The notes under the pieces are model-generated. The model was not told the DNA's origin. It saw only the letters and a program-made list of their open reading frames with translations, and made no database searches. A DNA stretch of 64,000 bases. Source: Drosophila persimilis. Taxonomy: Eukaryota > Arthropoda > Insecta > Diptera > Drosophilidae. The stretch's first letter is position 1; every line of letters starts with the position of its first letter. Shown here in pieces: positions 53,155 through 64,000 of the stretch. The stretch covers positions 17,112,001 through 17,176,000 of the forward strand of contig NW_020825289.1 in the NCBI RefSeq assembly GCF_003286085.1, read 5' to 3'. The position numbers and the translations under genes are program-made.

Positions 53155-53185
<31 letters not shown>

Positions 53186-56100
53186 CTCTGCCGACGTCCT
53201 GCCTGCGTCTTCGTCTCCGTCTCCTTACATGGCAACTGGCAATCGTTGAACCCAATTATTTCGACATTGGCGCTGGTCGCGCACGGTACTGTTCCACTCT
53301 TCTCTCCGTCTATCTGTCAGCAGTCGGTGCTGCTGCTTCTCCTGCTGTTAACATAATTAAGCAAACAGTGATGAAAAAAAATAAGAATTAAATACATCTA
53401 TAATCTCAAATTCAGTGGAAAATGGTGTGCAATTGCAAAGTGGATAACAAACTAATAAAAGGTATAGACAAAAGTTCTATAAACTAATTATTTACACATT
53501 CTAATGATCGGTTAGTAGTTTGAGATTCTCGAAGATATATTAATACAATTGCTGGCATATCTAAGCCCACGTTGCACATGCCTCAATGGCGCTTTAGAGA
53601 CCAAGAGTGACCCCTTGACGGCGCCAAAAAAAAAAAAAAAATAAAAGTTCGAAACGAATTTAATGATTTTCTCTCGTTTGATTGGGACTAAAAACTACTA
53701 TAGATTTGGAGAGGCGGCGACACGCCCAGGCCAATAAATTTGGTCTCGTTTCGTGGAACGGCTAAAAGTATGCTATGGTTTTTTTTGTATTTTAATATTC
53801 GATCTATGCGTGGCAGCCATGCATAGAAAGGGGGTGGAGCACGAGTCCGTTGTCATGTTTTAATTTCATAATTTTGATTCAGGGATTCTCAGGGGCGATG
53901 GAATGCTCGTCGGACCTCGTTCTTTCATTTATGTATGTTTGTGTTTGTGTGACTCAACGCTTTTGGCCTGGCCATTCATAAGGCTCCACATCCTGTGCGT
54001 CCCTTGAGCCACAAGGGTGATATGATGTGAATGAAGGCATGCGGGAATTAGGGGGCCGAGGAAACACTTCAGAATTTTGATGTCGCCATTGTTGTCTGGA
54101 GCACACGCAACGAGTTGTCGCCTGGGAGTAGCTGTAGCCGAGGGGGTAGAGGATAGAACCGGATAGCTCGAAGGGAACATGACGCAGCCTTTGGTCATTG
54201 CTACACACACACGCGTACACACAAACACACACAAAAACACACAGACAGAGAGAGTCGAGAAGGGAGCACGCAATGGGCCTAGGAATGATGCAATCATCAA
54301 GCGGCAGGCAGCTAGGCGGCACCAACGAAATTTATGAAAAACTAAGGAAATATGTGTTCAGGCACGACAAAGCAGGGAGCGGAACACAGAGGCGTGCAGG
54401 CCCTGCAACGGAAGCGGGACGAACTGAGGACTCCAGGCATTGACACACACACGAACAGAAACAGAAATCTGTTCCATCCGCTCCCCACCTGCTTCCCCTC
54501 TTAAGTGGCTATCGAATTTCCCCATTTACACTTCCGCCGCAGACAAAAAAGAGGTCGGGGGGTGCAGGCAAAGCCAGAGGCAGAGGCAAGAAGAACTTCC
54601 TGCCACTTTACATGCAGCCAGCGAGAGGGAAGCAGCAGAAGGCAGCTGCCCCGAAACATTCGATGGCGCGCAGGTAGAAGACCTCATTCTCAGTGCCTGT
54701 GTCTGACAGCTGCTGCTTCATGCTGATTAGGAGCCATTGCCCGCTGTGGCAGGATGCACGACAGGACACACATACGTACAGAAACTGACGGTACGGGTCA
54801 CGGCCAGAGCCAGTGTCTGTGTCATGGTCAAATTGATTTGAACTCGGCTCTCAATAGACCTTGACCAGAAAAGATTTGCTATGGACTCTGTGTCTGTGCG
54901 CGAGTCGTCCTTTGTCCTGATTTCTGGGAAATGATAGCCCCTTGGGCTTAGGCTTAGGCCCAGGCCTAGGGCTGCAAAGCAGGGCCTCAGCGGGATACTA
55001 CTCGTGTTTCCAGAAACTCTACCTCAAAGCGCAGAAACTAATCTCCTTTCTGATCTATCTACTTACAGCGCATAGGCTGCCGCTTCTTGAAGGTATTCTC
55101 CAATGTGGCTCCGCAGAGCACAGATCGCGTGGTGCAGACGGTGGGCAAGCAGGCCCAGGTCATCGAGGCGGTGCGCGAGGTGATCACCCTCACCCGGGAC
55201 ACGCCCATCAAGGGGGCTATCCACAACTATGATCCGATGAACTTCGACCGCGTCTATGCGGATGAGTACGGCGGCTATGGCACCGGCAGTGGCAGCACTA
55301 GGCCCAGCCAGCGAGGAGGCAACCGCAACGGGGGAGCAGGAGCGGCTGGTGCTGGTGGCGCTGCTGGTGGCGGCAACGGCGGAGGATTCGGTGGTAATGC
55401 TGGCGGAGGACGCGGCAGTGGCGGTGGAGGACGTGGCGCCGAACGCTTTGGTGCAGGCGCCGGAGGCGCTGGCGTAGGAGGAGTCGGCGGAGGTGGCGGC
55501 ATGGGACAGCGGGACAATCCCTTCATCAACCCGTGGGCCAACGGCGGTGGCGGTGATGTGGATGGCTTCGGCAATGCTAGTGGCGGTGCCGGCGGCTTTG
55601 CAGGCGCTGGTTTTGGCGGAGGCAGCGGCGGACCCTTTGGCGGTGGTGGCAGCTTTGGCAACAACGGCTTTGGAGGCGGTCCCGGTGACTTTGGAGGCAA
55701 CAACGGCAGCTTTGGCCAGAGCCAGGGCAGCAACAGCCTGCCGAGTCTCGGCAACTTCAGCCAGAGCCAGGGCGGCACCAATAGTCTGCCCAGTCTGGGC
55801 AGCTTTGGCCAGAATCAGGGCGGCAACAGCGCCTTGGGCAACGGCCTGGGCGGCGGCAGTGCCAACAACGGGGGCGTTGGAGCCCTGGGCGGTGCTAATG
55901 GCGCGGGTGGATTCAACGCTGGCGGCGGCAGCGGCGGCAACGGGAGCCCGAATGCTCCAACCAATGTGCCGCAGGGTCATGACCCCAACAACAGCACACA
56001 GGTCACCATTCCAAAGGAGGTGAGTAGTGAATCAGACATATCTGGGACCACTTTGATTGCTAATCATTACGATTTGTTTGTTTCGCAGTTGGCTGGCGCC

Positions 56101-56975
56101 ATCATCGGCAAGGGAGGCGGCCGCATCCGCCGCATTCGGAACGAGTCCAGTGCGTACATAACCATCGACGAGCCCCTGCCCAACTCGAACGATCGCATAA
56201 TCACCATCTCGGGCACGCCCAAGCAAATACAAATGGCCCAGTATCTGCTGCAACAGAGGTTGGTGTCGCAAACAGACTAAGCAGATCAAAGTATGCACTC
56301 AACTCCTTCTCATTTGACTAACCCGAAACCACACATCACACACACTACACGCTCCAGTCCTATTTCCATTTCCATTCCCATTTCCCACTTCCATTGCCAT
56401 TATCACTGTCAAGCTAGTTCTGTGCGCAATTAACTCGGAAACGGTGCCTCAAGTCGTGGGTCCTCAGTGTGCTAAGTGCTTGATCGTATGTCGTCTATTT
56501 TAACTCGCAAATCAAATCGCTCCATCCAAACTAACTAACCGATTGGCCTCTCCTGGGAGTGTATTCCGTATGGAAGACTAGTGATTTTGTTGTTTGGTCT
56601 CTGCTAATAACAATAAATCCCTTGTCTTCTTACGGCGTGCATCTGTGCTCTTCATTCTATCGATGGTTAACCAAATTAAACGGAACTCGACATTCAACAA
56701 AAAACCAACAAAATACTTGTTTATTAATTTACTAATTGTGTCATGGCTTATCCCAATCCAATCTCATATCGCGCGTCATCCTGCATCCTGTATCCACCAT
56801 CCACCATCCACATCCACATCCGCATCTACAACCACACCAACACCAACACCAACCTTCATTCAGCTGTATCTGCTGTTCATTAAAAAGTTCATTAATTATG
56901 TTTTCCTTTGGCTTTCTGCCATCGCTCCACTATTTTCATTGCAGTGTGCACGAGAATGGCAGGCGGAACATTTAA
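45903..56975 (+). CDS. bl: Bancal, hnRNP K homologue with three KH domains
   Basis: Nine coding exons: 45903-45998, 46113-46169, 47927-47970 (44 nt), 48881-48953, 49032-49127, 55069-56019, 56089-56258 and 56945-56975, with the ATG exon starting at 45892 after a TTTTGCAG acceptor; all phases join, giving 505 residues. (That is eight coding segments; the ninth exon is the noncoding first one.) KH1 covers about residues 23-90 ([15 protein letters not shown]), KH2 about 94-165 ([15 protein letters not shown]), and a glycine-rich linker about 190-420. KH3 begins near 440 ([40 protein letters not shown]). The spliced end reads [14 protein letters not shown], parallel to vertebrate hnRNP K. Not splicing the last intron ends the protein with [11 protein letters not shown] at 56280. 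By family knowledge it binds C-rich RNA/ssDNA in the nucleus; in flies it affects appendage growth. Confidence 0.93.
46170..47926 (+). other. bancal intron within KH1, CT-rich
   Basis: GT-AG intron splitting KH1. It contains long CT tracts (46729-46748 and 47149-47190) and ends with a GC-rich minisatellite. No gene is seen. Confidence 0.7.
47728..47875. repeat. GC-rich minisatellite, ~32-35 bp units
   Basis: About three units built on CGCCCATCGACCGACC and GCCTGTCTGCCCGC, then a degenerate CCCGCCCGC run, ending about 50 bp before the acceptor of the 44-nt bl exon. Confidence 0.85.
47971..48880 (+). other. bancal intron after the 44-nt exon
   Basis: Intron of 910 nt with a GTAAAC donor and an AAAACAG acceptor. 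A CT-rich tract lies at 48787-48812. No nested gene. Confidence 0.7.
49128..55068 (+). other. bancal intron within KH2, 5.9 kb
   Basis: Donor GTGAGT, acceptor TTACAG. It contains a (CTG)12 run at 50500-50535, CAG/CTG-rich patches at 50700-50940 and 52940-52970, CT runs near 53140-53175 and a 16-A run at 53626. Long open frames here (up to ~200 codons on the minus strand) are low-complexity and are not called. Confidence 0.7.
50500..50535. repeat. (CTG)12 trinucleotide run
   Basis: Uninterrupted CTG repeat in bl intron sequence. Confidence 0.95.
56259..56944 (+). other. Last bancal intron / alternative 3' end, mir-7 host
   Basis: Donor CAGAG|GTTGGT is weak (no A at +3, no G at +5); acceptor TTTTCATTGCAG is good. 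Splicing gives the [10 protein letters not shown] terminus. Read-through gives LVSQTD and a stop at 56278-56280. Confidence 0.75.
56557..56644 (+). ncRNA. mir-7: mir-7 precursor hairpin
   Basis: The mature miR-7-5p sequence lies at 56571-56594 (begins TGGAAGACTAGTGATTTTGT). The opposite arm at 56611-56635 (CAATAAATCCCTTGTCTTCT onward) pairs with it to form the hairpin. The arms as read agree with the D. melanogaster precursor known to me; loop bases differ slightly (TGGTCTCTGCTAATAA). It lies in the last bl intron (56259-56944), same strand, as in D. melanogaster, so it should be co-transcribed with bl. Known role: a conserved animal miRNA acting in Notch/EGFR signalling feedback. Confidence 0.97.
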
Positions 56976-57355
56976 GTGGGCAAATACAACTTTACCAACA
57001 GCAACATGCAACATGCAACAACAACAACAACAACCATCGAAATGTTCTGCGTTTCACGTTTAAAATTAAATTTACTAACAGAAGAAAAGGAACAGAGAAA
57101 GAGCATCCTCCAAAAAAAAAACGAAAGAAATTTATGTATTTCTTCTCTAACTTTAAGTGAAAATTCCCCTGAAAAGAGAGAAAACCCCGAAAAGAAGAAA
57201 AGGACGCCAACTGGAAAATTAAGTGTGCCCTGTCTCATGCCCCCTGTACCCTGGACCCTGCCGCCCCCATCAACCATCATTCTCTCAGCCACACCATTCT
57301 GCTCTTGAACGGGGAAAGTCAACCTTAAAATTCTGTACGATAAGAAGAATGAACA

Positions 57356-57361
57356 AATAAA
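57356..57361 (+). terminator. bancal polyadenylation signal AATAAA
   Basis: About 380 nt after the spliced stop codon. An earlier AATAAA at 56613 lies within the mir-7 3' arm and is unlikely to be used in normal transcripts. Confidence 0.55.
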
Positions 57362-57432
57362 GTATAATTAAACTTGATGCAAGGCTTGCGGAGCTTTCGT
57401 TTAGTCTGTGAAGGATAATTGTATAATAAGGT

Positions 57433-57438
57433 TTTATT
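57433..57438 (-). terminator. hillarin polyadenylation signal (AATAAA on minus)
   Basis: TTTATT on the plus strand, about 490 nt downstream of the hil stop. It is only ~70 bp from the convergent bl signal. Confidence 0.5.
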
Positions 57439-57923
57439 CACATTTTGCACGTGAACGCTTATACAAAAAAAAACATTAATCATTTCAAATCGAATTCGAG
57501 TCGGATGTACGCATATAAGAATGTAGGGTTTCATTGCGTTTCACGTAATAAATTATTAAGCATTAATCGGTAGATGTACAATTTAATTAAGAACTGATTT
57601 TAGGGTTGGTATTACTAGGCATCGTTAAGGTCTAATGATTAGAGTCTAGAGTATTTACAAGTTGCGATTGTCATCATCCATCCATCGTTGTCTCCATTCT
57701 TATCATCGGATTTCAATTTTCGCCAGTTTGCTGTCAGATAGCACCTCCATAATGGACTTTTGTGATATGGTAAACATTTGTTAAGCTCCCGCTTAAGTAT
57801 AGACTATAATTAATATTGCATTTTGTGTGTGTGTTTGCTCCGATTCGCTTCTCGCCTTTCCAACGTCCAATGTCCAGGAATGCATTCGAGCATCTACAGG
57901 TCCGCCCCCTCCTCCCAGCCGAA

Positions 57924-60900
57924 TCAATTCCGCTTGGACGAGTTGATTAAATATTTACAACAGTGCGTCAACAAATGTTTCTCGCCGGAGGAGGATGAGG
58001 AGTTGTTGTTATGGTGATGGTGGTGCTGTGGGGCGCCAAGTTCACGCGTGTAAATGTCGAGTCCATACTGACCCTCCTCAGGGAAGCTGCAAGCGGGTAA
58101 GGGAACGAGTAACGGGAATGATTGCTCTGAATTGCTATTAAATTTTCCATTTCCTTCTGCACTCACTTAATGATGAACGTGACAATGTCGTCCAGCGTGC
58201 TGTGAGTCACATACTTCGCCAGCTTCTTTTCCTCGATGCCATTCTTGTGCAGCGTGGCCATAAAATCTGTCAGCGGACGCGACATACGAAATTGCAAATC
58301 CAGGCTGCGCCCGGCAAAGATGAGCGGGTCCTGGAAAGCACGAAGTGAATGAGCACTGTCATATTTACCAGAGGATATGACCACTTAACCCACCTGGTGC
58401 GTGATGGGAATGAGGCCAAAGAGGCGGGTGGCCTTTGTGGGTCCCCATTCTCCGCTGGCACAGTCTGGCAGCGGCACCATCACCGTCTGCAGCTCCTCGC
58501 AGCAGATCTGATCGGAAGAAAAAGTCAACCATTAGCAGTAGCAGGGGAGGAATACACGTCAGGGGACGGGAACCCACCTTGAATTTGCACACAGACTTGA
58601 ACTTCATGGGCTCCCCAGTTAGATACTCCTGGGGCGTCACCGCATTGGCAAATATGTCCAGCAGAAAGGCGCCCGAGCAGGGGGCGTGCACGCGGAAGGC
58701 CACGATGTTGCCGATCACCGACTGCATCACGAATCTCTTGAGAGAGACGCCGTCGTAGGAGAGCTCCTCGTCGCTGTCGTAGAACTTGAGATTGTAGTGG
58801 AAGATCAGGCAACTCTGCATGTCCGTGGGCATGGCGATGCGTACTGTGGCCGCTCCAGTGTCGTCCGTGAAGACCACAGCCCCATAGCCCTCGTCGGCAA
58901 AGTGCAGGCCGTAGCGGAAGAATAGCGACCGCACAAAGGGTAGATTCTCGAACTCGCGCAACGTGATGGGGCGCTTCAGGAGCTGCCATTCCTCTTGCAG
59001 CGGATAGAACTCGTAGATGAACTCGCGCGGATCGGTGAGGAAATAATGGTCATCGTACTCGTACCTGAAGAAGGATGAAAACCGATTAGATACGCAAACA
59101 CCCCCCATCTCTGCTATTAATTGGACTCACCGAAGACTGTCGTTCTTGCCGCGTCCCTGCTTCGGCGCTTCCTTGGCATTGACCAGGTGGCGGGCTCCCC
59201 AGTTGCATTGGACAAAGCGCCAGGCACCGGCCACATAGACGGCGTTCCAGGAGTTGCGGAAACGCGAGTCCTGGAACTTCACCCCGGGCTGGTAGCCGGC
59301 GCTCTTCGAATACCCCTTGATGACGACACAGTGGAGGCCGGCGTAGCTGCAGAGGCGCTTGAACAGGACATGATAGCTCTCTGTGCCATATTTGATGCCG
59401 CGCAGAAGCCCCATGGGCGTGTCGCCGCGCAGATCGTCGTCAAAGTGCATGGCATTCAGGTTTTTGACCGTGATCCACCGGAAGATGGTGCGGGCCTTCT
59501 CGATGTCGGTGGTGCAGCGTCCCACCAGCTGGCGCACCAGGTCCGTGAACGTCTTCTGGTCCTCCTGAGCGACGGAGATGGCGATGCGATCGACATCCTC
59601 GAACTCAATAGGGTCCGTGTAGATCTGGAATTTGCTGACCGCCGGCGGTGCGGGAACCGGGGCATTCAGCGGATACTCAATGGGCACGGCGCCCTCGCTG
59701 AACTCGTCGTCCAGGAAGATGCTCTCGCTCTGCATGTACTCGGAGCGACGGGCGCTGATCAGCTCCAGCATTTCGCTCGACTGCCTGTCCACGAGGGCGG
59801 CGGTCTCGTAGCGCTCGTGCTCCAGCATCTTCCGGGTGATGCTCTCCTTCTTCTTGCTCCGGCGCAGGGTCATGTTCTTCTCCAGGTCCTCCTTCTGCTG
59901 CTCGTGGCGTAGCGTTAGAACATTGGCCTCGTCCCGGCTGCGCCGTGAGGTGGCCAACTCCTTCTCGAACTTGTGCGTCAGGCGCTGCAGCTCGCGCTCC
60001 CACTCGTCCTGGAACTCGCTCTGGATCTTGCGATCCTCCTCCTCGCGCTTCTTCGCGAATCTGCGGTACAAGTCGTCCTCCTCCTTGCGGTGCTTCATCT
60101 CCAGGTGAGCCTGCTCCTCGCGGGCCTGAAAGCAGAAGGGCGGGACAGATGTTAGGAGAAAGCTTTCGCAACGATCCATCCATCTGCATTTTCGCCGAAT
60201 GCATTTCGAGCGTTTGGTTTGTTGTTTTTGCAATGCTTGGCTTGTTAACTTGGCTAATTATAATGGCACGCCTGAGCTGCCACCAGACCTGGCTAAATGT
60301 CTGGCATTAGGCCCCGGCCCAGCCCCGCCTCCAGCTGCAGTTGCATCTGCCGCCAGCGCCCCATCTATCCCGCCCACACATTCGCCACGCAATGCGTGCG
60401 CCCATCGATAAGTGGACGTCTCTCCGTCGATAATTGTGGCTGGCTGGCCATCAATTGGATGTACCGTTGCTGTTTGCATTTGTGCAATAATAATTGCGGG
60501 TCTGTGCGCCCGCTCTCTGTGACCGCTAATCTGGCTAATGTTTTCTCAGGCAATGCCACAAATGGTATGGTTGTTACCTCATTCGCAGTGTTCTCGGCTG
60601 TCATTACGCATCAGCGGGCTACACTCAATTTCCACAAATTAGTTATGCCCGGTACTACCCCTGCAGCAAAATGGAACTTCGATCCTAAATGTCACCATAA
60701 AATCTACAGGTAATCTCCCTCCCGAAAATATGCTTAGAAATATCCCGAGTAACATTCTGACCGTTTTTTCGACTAAATACAGTTTAAAAGCTCCGGAAAA
60801 ATAATACGAGTAGCTTCCGCATACGAGTAGCATTTAGCGCCATGCAACGGGCCGTACAAGGTGTAATTAAAGCCGAAACTCAATGTCAAGTTCAAAACAA

Positions 60901-63323
60901 TAACAATATGAAACAAAAGCAAATCAAGTAATAAGCACCGGCCAGCCACTAAATGGTTCAAAGCCCCATTGACAATGGGCAGAGCGCTGCGCTGGCCAGC
61001 GGATGGGGGTGGAATTGCGTGAGCGGCTTAGAGTAGATTTTCAATATGAACACAAGCCGAGCAGCAGCACATAGACGTACGTACAGTTATGCGACGCCCA
61101 CGGTGACAAAGGCGAAAAAATCGAAATAGAGAAGTGCAGAGTATCAAAAGCAAAAGCAAAACCAAATCAAATCAAAACCGAACGAAAACGAAAGTCTAAA
61201 AATGTTGAAATTAATTATTGCGCAAGCGGCCACACAAACAACAGCAAAAACAGCAACAGCAGCAGCAACAACAAAAAAAGCCCAAAACGGTGGCAGAAAT
61301 TGTAAAATTGGCGTTGGACAGAAATGCGCAAAAAGCTTTCAGCTATGAGGAAGTGTCTGTGGGATTGCTGCCTGCCTGCCCCGCTGCCGTTGCGGCTGCG
61401 TGAGAGTTTTATATGGAATCGGCGCGCCAAATTACACGGCGATTACATGGCGTTTAAAAACGCGTGCATTGCATAAGGGCTGGGCTGGGCTTGTCTGGAG
61501 ACATCACCACCCAAGAGAGGGAGAGCGGGCAGAGTAGAGAGCTCAGTATAGGGGGAGCGCAAGCTTCGCCACCAGAATGACGCTCTGACGAGAAAAGCTG
61601 TCGCTGGCAAAAGCTTCGCTTGCCGTTACTTTCACTGTGGTGCGCATAATTTAGATTTACCGAACGAACGCAAGCGCAGCCGGAAAAACAAGTGACGGTG
61701 ACGGCATTGTCTCGTCCGTGCCTGTGTCTGCCACTGCCCCTGCCACTGGCACTGCCACTGCTGTACTTGTATCCGTATATGGAAATCTATGCTTCCAGGC
61801 AGCCACACTGCTGGCCAAAATAGTGTGCCCGCCCAGGGCTTAGACGCAGACACAGGCGCAGGCTCAAGTGTTTGGAGTGTGGTGTGTGAGGGAGGGAGTG
61901 TGCGTGGCAGTTGTAAAACATGGAAAATTTTTAATGATTGCATGCATGCAATTTTTCACATGTGTACATATACATATATATATTTCTTGTGGTTTGTTTG
62001 TTGTGGCTGGGGCTCTGGCTGTTGCGGTGGTGTACGCCGCCATCAGACACCTGTTCGAAATTTGTTAAATTGAGCGTTGCAATAAAAATATTTGTTGGTG
62101 GTGTAGTGTTGGTGGCGCTGCTGATGCTGATGCTGCTGGCCACTCGCGTGTGGCATTCTCGAAAGTGAAAGAAAAATCGGTTTTTGGCATTTGCAATGGC
62201 AGTGGCAAAGAAAAGCAAAACTTGTGCGATTTGAATGCGATTATAATGCTTTCACCCAAGCATCATGCGGAGATTAGCCAGCCAGATTAGTCGTAGACCT
62301 GGACCCGATGCAGCACGATAATAAATTATAATCAAGCTGGGCGATCGTGATCACCCCTCCCCCACTCGAATGGAAATCTCTGCGTGGATTTCCCCCAACT
62401 AGATCAGTTTGGGTGTTGCTTAAATCATTGCACACTAATGGTAGTCGTACTGCTGCGAAACCTATAGACTACATATAATCTTGATATATATTGTGTGCGC
62501 TGAAGATGGCAGATTGATCGGAAGAGACATATATCTGACCAGACCCCGTGGATAGTCTCTCTTTCTTGCTTCTTGCTGGCCCATCTTGGGCAACGCAACC
62601 CCTCAGTCAGGTGCAAATAGCACACTAGCCTACATAATCATGACTCTGCTCTGGCTGGCAGTGCATTAATTAGGCTGTGCACATGCTCGTACTCGCAGAA
62701 GCATTGCACAACCGCTGGAGCTCGGAGAGAACTGGAGAGAACAAGACGCAGAGACGGGGATACACACCTGACCAGCCGGCGGCCCGCTAGCCACTTAAAA
62801 TTTCATTACATGTTCTGCACTAAATAATCTCTTAATTTGCGGCCACTTCTTGGGGCAGAGTGGAGTCTGGGTCTGCTTCCATCAACGATGGTCACTTACC
62901 AGGTAGAAATCAATCGGCTTCTCGCGCGCCTTGTTGTAGGCCTTCTGGACCTCCGTCTGCTTCAGGGCATGGGCGATGTGGAGGGCACTGGCGTCGAAGC
63001 GGCCGTACTTGTAGTCGGATTCGTTCTGCGACGGGGAGTTGACCTCGCGGCCGACGTAGCCGTTAGGCGTGGATTGACGCGAACCACCCAGTGGGGCACC
63101 TGCAAGACAGAACCAGCCGGAGCCCGGAGAACGGTCAGCCAGGCTGTGGGCCATGAGGAATCAGTTTTAGCCCCTACTCACCGTCGATCTCGGTGCGCGT
63201 GCCCCGTATCTGTTCGTTCACGAACTTGCTCGTTCGCGGCGCATTCAGGGCCTGGCGAATGCCCACCGCCGTCTGGTCGAGATGACCGGGTCCGCTCTTT
63301 GGTACATGGGAACTGCAATAGAC
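57924..63323 (-). CDS. hil: Hillarin, LIM and transglutaminase-like protein (5' exons beyond window)
   Basis: Seven exons are seen: 63182-63323, 62900-63099, 59131-60125, 58578-59064, 58394-58507, 58167-58330 and 57924-58086, in frame for 754 residues. The first visible exon begins with the end of a LIM domain (VYCSSHVPKSGPGHL), so at least one upstream exon is missing. Next comes a charged coiled-coil-like segment (EEDDLYRRFAKKREEEDRKI). A transglutaminase-like region follows (IEKARTIFRWITV; HVLFKRLCSYAGLHCVVIKG; NSWNAVYVAGAWRFVQCNWG), then the C-terminal KY-type repeats ending in FPEEGQYGLDIYTRE. A His5 tract lies near the C-terminus. The usual catalytic Cys/His/Asp positions look replaced. 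D. melanogaster hillarin is linked to cytokinesis/septin function and the cytoskeleton (family knowledge). Symbol supported by the adjacent bl. Confidence 0.88.
60126..62899 (-). other. hillarin intron, 2.8 kb
   Basis: GTAAGT donor at 62899 and TTTCAG acceptor at 60126 on the minus strand. It contains A-rich/CAG-rich patches near 61240-61280. No nested gene is recognised. Confidence 0.7.
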
Positions 63324-64000
63324 CTGCACAAGAAAGAGTTGATGGAAAGGTTAATACAGCATTAATTGACTGACAACTGGGATGTTTCTAGGTGCGAGAA
63401 ATGATTTGTCATTGCCCAGTCTTTGTGCTCTGCATCCAATCGAGGAGGCTATTAACCGAATTACATTTTGGTACCAATTAAGGCCTTTCTTTGAGAGATT
63501 CCTTTCAGATGAAGATACTGTCGAATCATTATAATTTGTATCTATCTACTGTCCAAATCAATACACCCCATTAGACATATTCGGTTTCGCCTCGAGTGCG
63601 TGAGCAGACCCCAAGATTCGAGACACTTGCAAATGCAACACCAACCGCTGCACCTACGCACAGCAGGTGGCAATATAAGTATACCCCAAAGCACAGTGCG
63701 TTTCGTGCTAAGAATGTCAACGATCTATGGTTATGGAAGCTGACATAGAAAATGTGTTTCGAATTGATAATTATTATTATTGAAGTAATTGAAGATAATT
63801 AAAAGAAATAATCTTCTGCCATATTCCATAAGATTACTGCAGCTGCAGTAGTCTTATTGCTGCGATACGCACTGTACGCGCGTGTACATAAATGCACACT
63901 TATGTATATATATATGTATGTACGATATATGCATTTGGATGACAGACAGACCGCACTGACACACATTTCTGCTGCGGCAGAGCGCAATAACAGAGTTATT
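63324..64000 (-). other. hillarin intron, left part only
   Basis: Intron sequence upstream of the LIM-ending exon. No exon with the rest of the LIM domain was found before the window edge. Confidence 0.6.

Noticed and set aside
52624-53235. 203-codon minus-strand open frame
   Set aside because: Low-complexity translation of CT/CAG repeats in a bl intron with no domain.
55063-55980. 305-codon minus-strand open frame over bancal
   Set aside because: It is the reverse of the GGC/GGT-rich glycine linker of bl, giving Ala-rich nonsense; the plus frame is clearly KH protein.
56594-57160. 188-codon plus-strand open frame starting in the mir-7 hairpin
   Set aside because: It crosses the bl last intron and 3' UTR; composition is low-complexity and its only meaningful piece ([10 protein letters not shown]) belongs to bl in another frame.
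59121-59912. 263-codon plus-strand open frame over hillarin
   Set aside because: Antisense of the hil exon, whose minus frame gives a coherent domain protein with matching splice phases.

Overview
The window is nuclear DNA of a fruit fly (genus Drosophila). Short GT-AG introns, DRE promoter motifs (TATCGATA), CT/GT/CAG-rich introns and highly Drosophila-like proteins all fit. Gene order differs from D. melanogaster: from memory, Atg7-Sec6 (53C), phr-Prosalpha1 (43E) and qsm-Nnf1a-bl-hil (56-57) are separate 2R blocks there. An obscura-group species is my best guess, but it is not proven by the sequence.

Layout. 1-3235: Atg7 (minus, its 3' part lies outside the window) and Sec6 (plus) diverge from a 163-bp shared promoter. 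3240-6259: phr (CPD photolyase, plus) and Prosalpha1 (20S proteasome alpha-1/PSMA6, minus) converge with 139 bp between stop codons. 6410-6850: an interspersed repeat. 7750-26770: quasimodo (qsm, minus), a GPI-anchored ZP-domain protein whose signal-peptide exon is separated from the rest by a 16.9-kb intron carrying a DINE-1/INE-1-like Helitron remnant and many simple repeats. 28.86-30 kb: diverged tandem AT-rich repeats. 32385-33288: a 5'-truncated RNase-H-bearing LINE with an exact 11-bp target-site duplication, directly downstream of Nnf1a (33356-34187, minus, kinetochore).

34.4-38.2 kb is a repeat-rich block that surrounds a decayed, intron-containing relic of an LRP5/6 (arrow)-like gene. 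38.2-57.4 kb is bancal (bl, plus), the fly hnRNP K: a DRE promoter and noncoding exon, a long 5' intron, then nine coding exons giving three KH domains and a glycine-rich linker. Its last intron carries the mir-7 hairpin, and reading through the weak last donor gives an alternative C-terminus. 57.9-64 kb is hillarin (hil, minus), a LIM plus transglutaminase-like cytoskeletal protein whose 5' exons lie beyond the window.

Exon boundaries were derived by hand from splice signals and reading phase; all the joins given keep frame. Everything not listed as a gene is intron, UTR, simple repeat or transposon-derived sequence. I found no CRISPR, operon, tRNA, rRNA or viral structure.
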